A stretch of 64,000 nt of DNA from SXMI01 sp964391365 (lineage in GTDB: Bacteria; Actinomycetota; Acidimicrobiia; Acidimicrobiales; Microtrichaceae). Location of the stretch: positions 27,119-91,118 of the forward strand of contig CAYMKW010000001.1 of assembly GCA_964391365.1 (NCBI GenBank), written 5' to 3'. The notes below the pieces were generated by a model. That model made no database searches. It saw only the letters and a list, made by a program, of their open reading frames with translations, and was not told where the DNA came from. Positions 57,721-64,000 of this stretch are shown piece after piece. A program made the translations under genes and the position numbers. Every line of letters begins with the position of its first letter. Position 1 is the first letter of the stretch.

Positions 57721-58920
57721 ATGCCCAGTTCCAAGTCGCCCGACCGAGACCCCGGTGACCGGCCCGAGTTGCACCTGGTGGCGCCGATCGACGATCCCGG
57801 TGTCGCGGAGGACTCCGATGGCGACTCCGCCGCCGGCGTCCCGCGTCGCGTCGACCCACCCCGTGACGGCGTCGCCCCGAGCCGGTCGGCGGTCCAAGAC
57901 GCCCGGTCGCTGCTGGCCGCGGCGGACCCGGTCACGTACTACCGCTCGCTCTCCAACCTGGTCCGAACCGGCCACCACGCCGTGCTGCAACCGCTCCCGT
58001 ACACGCCGGCCCTCGAGTTCCACGACCCGTCCTGCGTGGTCGTCGAGCCCAGACCGGGCAACGTCGAGACCGTGGAGCTGTACGCGAACGCGGCCTACCC
58101 CGCGTTCGACGAGTTGTTCCGGCCGGTGTTCCGTCGGCCCGAGGTGGCCGCCGAGCTGACGGGGCTCTACCACCTCGTCTTCGGCGAGGGTGCCAACGTC
58201 GCCGTCGTGACGAATCACGGGCAGATCATCGACATCGCGCTCGTGATGGGTGCGCTCATCCTGGGGATGTGCGAGCCCGGCCGGGAGTTCGGGGTGCTCG
58301 GCGAGACGTTGCCGGTCGCCGATCTGGCGGACCGGATCGACGTCATGGTGTCCCGGATGGTGACCACCCGGCAGGCCTTCAACGTTCCGGCCATGCAGGT
58401 GCTCCAGTGCGGGGCCCGGACGTTCCTCTCCATGCCCCAGACCCACTCCCGCCGTCGGGCCAAGCTGGATCCGGCCCTGGTGAAGGCGAACAACCTGCTC
58501 GTCCGCCACGAGCTCGACGCCCGTCTGTCGCAGGGAGGACAGATCCTGGCCATGGCCGCGAGCGGCAGCCAGGACCTGTCGCTCGCAGCCAGCATGGTCC
58601 AGAAGGTCCGCTCGCAGTGGCGCTCCCGCCGGGGGATCGACCCCGGCGAGACGAGCACCCTGCATCTCCAGCCGCTCTACAACGGGACGATGCAGCTGAT
58701 GCTCGGCTGCCGCTACGTCCTGCCGGTCGCCGTATCGCTCGACCCGTCGGCTCCGGCGGTCGAGGTCGGCACCATCACCCGGGTGCGCGACTCCGACGAC
58801 TGCCACCGGATCATGGAGTGGATCGCGGACGCCCACCAGCAGGCGACCCGGACCCCGACGATCTACCACCGCCAGGAGGATCCCTTCCTGCGTCAGGTCC
58901 GGTCCATGGCCAAGAGCTGA
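57721..58920 (+). CDS. Unrecognised protein with acyltransferase-like HX4D motif
   Basis: 399 residues; ATG 57721. The first 65 residues are charged and low in hydrophobics. A conserved-looking core follows: PVTYYRSLSNLVRTGHHAVLQ, then GANVAVVTNHGQIIDIALVMGALI (HX4D as NHxxxxD, near residues 160-180), VMVSRMVTTRQAFNVPAMQVLQ, and later GGQILAMAASGSQDLSLA and LHLQPLYNGTMQLMLGCRYVLPVAVSLD. The layout (HX4D, a basic patch HSRRRAKLD, an internal block ending in PVA) recalls glycerolipid acyltransferases of the GPAT/PlsB type, but the match is partial. The gene lies between rel and hisS. Confidence 0.6.
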   Translation: MPSSKSPDRDPGDRPELHLVAPIDDPGVAEDSDGDSAAGVPRRVDPPRDGVAPSRSAVQDARSLLAAADPVTYYRSLSNLVRTGHHAVLQPLPYTPALEFHDPSCVVVEPRPGNVETVELYANAAYPAFDELFRPVFRRPEVAAELTGLYHLVFGEGANVAVVTNHGQIIDIALVMGALILGMCEPGREFGVLGETLPVADLADRIDVMVSRMVTTRQAFNVPAMQVLQCGARTFLSMPQTHSRRRAKLDPALVKANNLLVRHELDARLSQGGQILAMAASGSQDLSLAASMVQKVRSQWRSRRGIDPGETSTLHLQPLYNGTMQLMLGCRYVLPVAVSLDPSAPAVEVGTITRVRDSDDCHRIMEWIADAHQQATRTPTIYHRQEDPFLRQVRSMAKS

Positions 58921-58971
58921 GCGGGTCCGCCGGCTCGTCGCCGGGTGCGGGGAGGGCCGGCCCGGCTCCGG

Positions 58972-58977
58972 TACCGT
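58972..58977 (+). promoter_or_regulatory. -10-like element for hisS-aspS
   Basis: TACCGT, 8 bases before GTG 58986. Confidence 0.55.
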
Positions 58978-58985
58978 GGGCGCCC

Positions 58986-60257
58986 GTGACCGCCCCGGAC
59001 CAACCGTTCCGCACGCTCGCCGGCATGCGGGACCTCCTCCCGCCCGAGAGCGGTCGCCGCCGGGATCTCGTCGCCACGTTCGCGGAAGTCGTCGAGCTCG
59101 CCGGCTACCGGGAGGTCCAGCCGCCCCTCCTCGAGGAACTCGGCGTCTTCCTGCGTGTCGGCGAGGCGACCGACGTGGTGACCAAGGAGATGTACGACTT
59201 CGAGGACAAGGACGGCCGGCGGGTGGCCCTCCGCCCCGAGCTGACCGCCGGCGTCGCCCGGGCGTTCGTCCAGCACCATCCGCAGGTCCCGTGGAAGGTC
59301 TGGTACGCCGGGACGAACTTCCGCCACGAGCGACCGCAGAAGGGGCGGTACCGATCGTTCGACCAGGTAGGCGTCGAGGTTCTGGGCGTGGACGATCCGG
59401 ACCTCGACGTCGAGGTCGTGGCACTGGCCTGGGAGAGCCTGCGTCGGCTCGGTCTGGAGCGGATCCGCCTGCTGGTGAACTCGATCGGTGATCACGACGA
59501 CCGGGCCCGCTACGTCGAGGCCGTGCGGGCGTTCCTCGACTCCCGCCGGGGCGACCTCAGCGAGGCCGCACTCGCCACCGCCGAGCGCAACCCGCTCCGG
59601 GTGCTGGACACCAAGCGGGCTGAGGATCTGGCGGTCGTGTCCGATGCCCCGCTGATCGCCGATCACCGCTCGGCGTCTTCGGCGGCGCACTTCGAGCGGG
59701 TGCTCCTCGGCCTGGACGCACTGGAGGTCCCCTACGAGCTCGCCCCCCGGCTCGTCCGCGGACTCGACTACTACCGACGGACGACCTTCGAGCTCGTCGC
59801 CGATTCCCTGGACGCCGCCCAGAACGCCGTGGGTGGTGGTGGCCGGTACGACGGCCTGGTCGAGGACCTGGGCGGTCCGCCGACCGACGGGATCGGGTTC
59901 GCGCTCGGTGTGGACCGCATCCTGCTCGCGCTCGACGCCGAGGGCTCGACCGAGGCCGTGCCCGCCGCCGTGGATGTGTTCGTGGTCGACCTCACCGACG
60001 GGTCATCGGCCCGGGACCTGACCCACGAACTGCGATCGGCCGGGATCGCCGCCGACCGTCGCTTCGGTGGCGGATCGATGCGTTCGCAGATGAAGTCGGC
60101 CGACCGCTCCGGAGCGCACTGGGCGGTGCTCATCGGGAGCGACGAGCTCGACTCGGGAACGGTGACGGTTCGTGATCTGCGCTCCGATGCACCACAATCG
60201 GCCGTGCCCCGGACCGACCTGGTGGCGGAGCTGCGACGACGAGGGACGACGACGTGA
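58986..60257 (+). CDS. hisS: Histidyl-tRNA synthetase
   Basis: 423 residues; leaderless GTG 58986. Class II signatures: FRTLAGMRDLLPPESGRR, motif 2 VWYAGTNFRHERPQKGRYRSFDQVGVEVLG, histidine-binding RGLDYYRRTTFEL and motif 3 GGRYDGLVEDLGGPPTDGIGFALGVDRI. The C-terminal anticodon domain starts VDVFVVDL and ends near the stop. It overlaps aspS by 4 bases, a common pairing. Confidence 0.97.
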   Translation: MTAPDQPFRTLAGMRDLLPPESGRRRDLVATFAEVVELAGYREVQPPLLEELGVFLRVGEATDVVTKEMYDFEDKDGRRVALRPELTAGVARAFVQHHPQVPWKVWYAGTNFRHERPQKGRYRSFDQVGVEVLGVDDPDLDVEVVALAWESLRRLGLERIRLLVNSIGDHDDRARYVEAVRAFLDSRRGDLSEAALATAERNPLRVLDTKRAEDLAVVSDAPLIADHRSASSAAHFERVLLGLDALEVPYELAPRLVRGLDYYRRTTFELVADSLDAAQNAVGGGGRYDGLVEDLGGPPTDGIGFALGVDRILLALDAEGSTEAVPAAVDVFVVDLTDGSSARDLTHELRSAGIAADRRFGGGSMRSQMKSADRSGAHWAVLIGSDELDSGTVTVRDLRSDAPQSAVPRTDLVAELRRRGTTT

Positions 60258-62011
60258 CGAGCATGCGGACGCTGATGTGCGGCGAGGTGGGTGACGCCCA
60301 CATCGGAGCGACGATCTCGCTCTGCGGGTGGGTCGCTCGCAGGCGGGAGCACGGCGAGCACCTGGCGTTCCTGGACCTGCGCGACCACACCGGAGTCGTG
60401 CAGTGCGTCGTGGACGGCGCCGCCGAGCTGCGCAGCGAGTGGGTGGTCCGGGTGACCGGTACCGTCCGCCCCCGCCCCGAGGGGACCGTCAACGAGCAGC
60501 TGGCCACGGGCACGGTGGAACTGGGGGAGTGCACCGTCGAGGTGCTCGCCACCGCAGAGCCGCCTCCGTTCCCGCTCGACGAGCGGGCCGGTGACGTGGA
60601 CGAGGTCGTCCGGCTGCGCCACCGCTACGTGGACCTGCGCCGGCCGGAGATGCAGCGCAACCTCCGGACCAGGGCCGCTGCGATCTCCTCGATCCGTCGC
60701 GCCATGGACGACCAGGGGTTCGTCGAGGTCGAGACCCCGCTGCTGATCGCCTCGACCCCCGAGGGTGCCCGTGACTTCGTCGTGCCCTCACGCCAGCGGC
60801 CGGGTTCCTTCTACGCCCTGCCCCAGAGCCCGCAGCTCTTCAAGCAGCTGTGCATGGTGGGCGGTGTCGACCGCTACTACCAGGTGGCGCGGTGCCTCCG
60901 CGACGAGGACCTGCGAGCGGACCGGCAGTTCGAGTTCACCCAGCTCGACGCCGAGATGAGCTTCGCCGGCCAGGAGGACGTCCTCGAGGTGATCACCGCC
61001 GCCGTCGACGCCGCCGTCCGGGCCGTGCGGGGCGAGGGCGTGGGCGAGGTGCCCCGGATCACCTGGCGTGAGGCGATCGACCGGTTCGGCTCCGACAAGC
61101 CGGACGTCCGGTTCGGGATGGAGCTCGTCGAGCTCACCGACCTGTTCGCCGAGACGGAGTTCCAGGCGTTCCGGGCCGGCTCGATCAAGGGCATCCGCCA
61201 CGCCGGGGCCTCGGAGTCGACCAGCAGGAGCCGTCTCGACGACCTGACCGCGACCTGCAAGCGCTGGGGGGCCAAGGGTCTGGTCTGGATGCGGGTCGAG
61301 GCCGGGGACGACGGCGCCGCGACACTGGTGTCGCCGGTCGCCAAGTTCATGTCGGCCTCGGAACTCGCCGGTGTCGCCGAGCGGCTCGGTGCCGAGGTGG
61401 GCGACGTGCTCTACCTGGTCGCGGACGAGTGGTTGCGCACGACCCACGTCCTCGGGCTCCTGCGTCTCGAGCTCGGTCGGCCCCCGACCCACGAGGGCGG
61501 GCTGCGGTTCCTCTGGGTCGTCGACTTCCCGCTCTTCGAGGACGTCGACGATGCGACCGGTCGGCCCGTGCCGGCGCACCACCCGTTCACGATGCCGCAC
61601 GACGAGGACCTGTCCCTCCTCGACGGCGACGCCGAGGCGCTCCTGCGTGTCCGTTCCCAGGCCTACGACCTGGTGCTCAACGGATGGGAACTCGGCTCCG
61701 GCAGCGTCCGGATCCACCGGGGTGACCTCCAGCAGCGGATCTTCGACCTGCTCGGCATCTCCCAGGAGGAGGCCGCCTCCCGGTTCGGGTTCCTGCTCGA
61801 CGCCTTCCGGTTCGGTGCACCGCCCCACGCCGGATTCGCGTTCGGTGTGGACCGGTTGGTCGCGTTGCTACTGGGCGAGGACAACATCCGCGAGGTGATC
61901 GCCTTCCCGAAGACCCAGTCGGGGACCGACCCCCTCACGGGCGCACCGAGCACGCTGGACGACACCCAGCTCGCCGAGCTCGGCCTGCGGCACGTCCCGC
62001 CTCCGAGCTGA
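60254..62011 (+). CDS. aspS: Aspartyl-tRNA synthetase
   Basis: 585 residues; GTG 60254 overlaps the hisS stop. The N-terminal OB fold (ISLCGWVARRREHGEHLAFLDLRDHTGVVQCVV) binds the anticodon. The class II core has FVEVETPLLIASTPEGARDFVVPSR, QSPQLFKQLCMVGGVDRYYQVARCLRDEDLRADRQFEFTQLDAEMSF, the bacterial GAD insertion, and FGAPPHAGFAFGVDRLVALLLGEDNIREVIAFPK (motif 3). Whether it is discriminating or also charges tRNA-Asn depends on a gatCAB operon, which is not in this window. Confidence 0.97.
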   Translation: MTSMRTLMCGEVGDAHIGATISLCGWVARRREHGEHLAFLDLRDHTGVVQCVVDGAAELRSEWVVRVTGTVRPRPEGTVNEQLATGTVELGECTVEVLATAEPPPFPLDERAGDVDEVVRLRHRYVDLRRPEMQRNLRTRAAAISSIRRAMDDQGFVEVETPLLIASTPEGARDFVVPSRQRPGSFYALPQSPQLFKQLCMVGGVDRYYQVARCLRDEDLRADRQFEFTQLDAEMSFAGQEDVLEVITAAVDAAVRAVRGEGVGEVPRITWREAIDRFGSDKPDVRFGMELVELTDLFAETEFQAFRAGSIKGIRHAGASESTSRSRLDDLTATCKRWGAKGLVWMRVEAGDDGAATLVSPVAKFMSASELAGVAERLGAEVGDVLYLVADEWLRTTHVLGLLRLELGRPPTHEGGLRFLWVVDFPLFEDVDDATGRPVPAHHPFTMPHDEDLSLLDGDAEALLRVRSQAYDLVLNGWELGSGSVRIHRGDLQQRIFDLLGISQEEAASRFGFLLDAFRFGAPPHAGFAFGVDRLVALLLGEDNIREVIAFPKTQSGTDPLTGAPSTLDDTQLAELGLRHVPPPS

Positions 62012-62025
62012 GCGACAGCGGACGG

Positions 62026-62031
62026 TAGCGT
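62026..62031 (+). promoter_or_regulatory. -10-like element for rarA
   Basis: TAGCGT, 6 bases before GTG 62038. Confidence 0.55.
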
Positions 62032-62037
62032 CGGCGC

Positions 62038-63414
62038 GTGCCCCGGCGAGACGACGACCTGTTCACGGCGGCCGCCGAGGACCGGTTGCGGCGACGGGGG
62101 CCCCTCGCCGATCGCCTGCGACCGAGGACGCTCGACCAGATCGTCGGTCAGGACCACCTGCTCGGAGCCGGCCGGCCGCTCCGGGCCCTCATCGATGCCG
62201 ACCGCCTGAGCTCGGTCATCCTCTGGGGTCCGCCGGGGACGGGCAAGACCACCCTGGCCCGTCTGGTCGCCGGGGCTTCCTCGCAGGTCTTCGTGCCGCT
62301 CTCCGCCGTGACGGCGACCGTGGCCGACATCCGGTCGGAGGTGGCTGCCGCTACCGATCGGCTCGGTGCGCACGGGACCGGCACGATCCTGTTCCTCGAC
62401 GAGATCCACCGATTCTCCAAGTCGCAGCAGGACGCGCTCCTGCCCTCGGTCGAGACGGGGCTGCTGGTGCTGGTGGGCGCCACCACCGAGAACCCCTACT
62501 TCGAGGTGAACCCGCCGCTCCTCAGCCGTTCGACGCTGTTCCGCCTCGAGCCGCTCGACCAGCCGGCGCTCGTCGAGCTGCTCCGACGGGGGCTCGAGGC
62601 GGAGGGGGCGAACGCATCGGAGGAGGCCGTCGCCCACCTCGTGGCCCGCGCCGGCGGTGACGGTCGCCACCTGCTGACGGCCCTCGAGGTGGCCGTGGCG
62701 CTCGCTGCGCAGCGTTCCGCCGACGCTCCGCTGGTTGAGGTCGCCGACGTGGAGGGGGCGCTGGGGGCCGCGCTGGTGCGTTACGGACGGGACGACCACT
62801 ACGACGTGGTCTCGGCCTTCATCAAGTCGATCCGCGGGTCCGACCCGGACGCTGCGCTGCACTGGCTCGCCCGCATGCTCGCAGCGGGGGAGGACCCGCG
62901 ATTCGTGGCCCGCCGCCTGGTCGTGGCGGCCTCGGAGGACATCGGACTGGCCGATCCGACGGCCCTGCTGGTCGCCGACGCTGCGGCCCGAGCGGTCGAT
63001 CGCATCGGGCTCCCCGAGGCCCGCATCAACCTGGCCCACGCCACGGTCCACCTGGCCCTCGCTCCGAAGTCGAACTCGGCCTACACCGCCTACGGGCGCG
63101 CCGCCGCCGACGTCACCGACCGGCCGGTGGGCGAGGTGCCTCCACACCTGCGCGACGGTTCCTACCGGGGTGCGGCCGCGCTGGGTCACGGCCGGGGTTA
63201 CCGCTACCCGCACGACGATCCGGTTGGCTGGGTCGAACAGCAGTACCTGCCGGACGAACTGCTCGGCACCGTCTACTACGAACCCGGCGCACACGGCCGG
63301 GAGGCCGCAACGGCCGACAACTGGCGCCGACGAACGGCTGGACGTCGTCCTGCGGGCTCCGCCGCCCCCATCCCCCCGGAGGAGGAACCGGTCGGCGAGA
63401 CTGAGGACCGGTGA
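62038..63414 (+). CDS. rarA: Replication-associated recombination AAA+ ATPase RarA
   Basis: 458 residues; leaderless GTG 62038. It has PLADRLRPRTLDQIVGQDHLLG, Walker A ILWGPPGTGKTTLARLVAG, Walker B GTILFLDEIHRFSKSQQDALLPSVETG, sensor 1 LVGATTENPYFEVNPPLLSRSTLFRLEPL, and the C-terminal tetramerisation region (YDVVSAFIKSIRGSDPDAALHWLARML). RarA/MgsA acts at stalled replication forks. The last 35 residues are poorly conserved. Confidence 0.96.
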   Translation: MPRRDDDLFTAAAEDRLRRRGPLADRLRPRTLDQIVGQDHLLGAGRPLRALIDADRLSSVILWGPPGTGKTTLARLVAGASSQVFVPLSAVTATVADIRSEVAAATDRLGAHGTGTILFLDEIHRFSKSQQDALLPSVETGLLVLVGATTENPYFEVNPPLLSRSTLFRLEPLDQPALVELLRRGLEAEGANASEEAVAHLVARAGGDGRHLLTALEVAVALAAQRSADAPLVEVADVEGALGAALVRYGRDDHYDVVSAFIKSIRGSDPDAALHWLARMLAAGEDPRFVARRLVVAASEDIGLADPTALLVADAAARAVDRIGLPEARINLAHATVHLALAPKSNSAYTAYGRAAADVTDRPVGEVPPHLRDGSYRGAAALGHGRGYRYPHDDPVGWVEQQYLPDELLGTVYYEPGAHGREAATADNWRRRTAGRRPAGSAAPIPPEEEPVGETEDR

Positions 63415-63818
63415 ACGTCGTGGATGTGGTGGCGCTGACCTGTGCGGTCCTGGCCCTGGCGGCCACGGCCGCCCTGACACTGGCCACCCAGCGGGCGCTT
63501 GCTGCGGCCCGTGCCCTCGATGACGCCCGCTCCGAGTTCGAGGCGGCGGCGCTCCCGGCGGTTGAACAGCTGCGACGATCGGTGGCCGACGCCGAGACGC
63601 AGGTGGGTCGGGTCGACGACCTGCTCGAGGTGGCCGGGGCCATCGGCGGTCGGGTCGATGCCGCCACCGAGGTGACCTACCGGGCGCTCACGTCGCCGGT
63701 CATCAAGGGCGTGGCGCTGGCGTCCGGGACGCGCAGCGTCGCCCGCCGCCTCCGCGGCGGGCCGGACGGTTCCCGTCCTGCCGGTGCGGAACGGCGCCGC
63801 GCGCCGAGGGCCGGTTAG
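63411..63818 (+). CDS. Small membrane-anchored coiled-coil protein
   Basis: 135 residues; GTG 63411 overlaps the rarA stop. One N-terminal membrane helix (VVDVVALTCAVLALAATAALTLA) is followed by a long charged helix (ALAAARALDDARSEFEAAALPAVEQLRRSVADAETQVGRVDDLL) and a basic tail. It resembles DUF948-type proteins in layout. Proteins of this kind lie between rarA and alaS in many actinobacteria. Function unknown. Confidence 0.75.
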   Translation: MNVVDVVALTCAVLALAATAALTLATQRALAAARALDDARSEFEAAALPAVEQLRRSVADAETQVGRVDDLLEVAGAIGGRVDAATEVTYRALTSPVIKGVALASGTRSVARRLRGGPDGSRPAGAERRRAPRAG

Positions 63819-63822
63819 CGCC

Positions 63823-64000
63823 GTGTTCAAGCGGGTGGTCTGGTTCGGGTTGGGCGCCGCCGCCGGGGCCTCGGGTGTCGTCTGGGCCGAGCAGCAGGTC
63901 CGTCGCCGCCTGGACGACCTGGGCCCCGATCACGTGGTGCAGGTCGCCGGCCGGTCGGCTCGGCGGTTGGGCCGGAGTGTGCTCGACGCCGTGGCCGAGG
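63823..64000 (+). CDS. Small membrane protein, N-terminal part (cut by window edge)
   Basis: GTG 63823, 4 bases after the previous stop, opens a frame that runs past the end of the window. The visible 59 residues start MFKRVVWFGLGAAAGASGVV, one hydrophobic segment with small residues, then a charged helix (EQQVRRRLDDLGPDHVVQVAG). This matches the short conserved proteins placed just upstream of alaS in related genomes. No function is known. Confidence 0.65.
   Translation, partial: MFKRVVWFGLGAAAGASGVVWAEQQVRRRLDDLGPDHVVQVAGRSARRLGRSVLDAVAE

Overview
The window is high-GC DNA, roughly 70 % by eye, from an actinobacterium, most likely of the class Acidimicrobiia. The evidence is the gene content: mycothiol-type ligase, F420-linked NADP reductase, and the order thrS, HIT, phosphatidylinositol-phosphate synthase, PatA-like acyltransferase, PimA, pdxS, pdxT, yebC, ruvCAB seen in actinobacteria. 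GTG and TTG starts are frequent and tightly coupled operons with 4-base GTGA overlaps are common. Three runs of exactly ten N, one beside a duplicated haplotype, mark this as a scaffolded, probably metagenome-derived, assembly.

Layout. 1-5.8 kb: surface polysaccharide genes (a cut glycosyltransferase, a PP-loop/glycosyltransferase fusion, a GT2/pyruvyl-transferase fusion), tRNA-Val and a small lipoprotein. 6-9.8 kb, minus strand: a CrtQ-like glycosyltransferase, a CrtO-like acyltransferase and a B12-binding radical SAM protein, probably a glycolipid or glyco-carotenoid pathway. 9.9-13 kb: a diguanylate cyclase with a decayed EAL domain and an acyl-CoA dehydrogenase. 13-17 kb: a TPP riboswitch controlling thiamine pyrophosphokinase and the thiamine transporter subunits ThiB and ThiP. 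17-19 kb: glycogen debranching enzyme. 19-24.3 kb, minus strand: MarR regulator, a two-subunit ABC exporter and a stand-alone ABC ATPase. 24.4-29 kb: two CNNM/CorC-like membrane proteins, an APH-DUF6285 fusion and a PIG-L deacetylase. 29.0-30.4 kb: a small accessory element bounded by inverted and direct repeats, carrying a VOC and a GNAT gene.

30.4-42.3 kb: NpdG, MshC-like ligase, PlsC-like acyltransferase, a secreted GH5 hydrolase (minus), then ThrS and the phosphatidylinositol mannoside genes, ending with a membrane protein that looks like a dead M48 protease. 42.3-54.6 kb: vitamin B6 synthesis (pdxST), yebC, a peroxiredoxin, ruvCAB, a second acyl-CoA dehydrogenase, queuosine genes queA and tgt, and the Sec accessory genes yajC-secD-secF. 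54.6-64 kb: a secreted lipoprotein (minus), the bifunctional Rel enzyme, an HX4D protein of unknown role, hisS-aspS, rarA and two small membrane proteins leading out of the window.

A thread through the whole window is a -10-like hexamer TAnnnT (sometimes CAnnCT) lying 6-9 bases before a start codon at about 20 places on both strands, which points to widespread leaderless transcription and was used here to choose starts. At three loci the predicted leaderless start opens a tiny reading frame that ends on or overlaps the start codon of the main gene.
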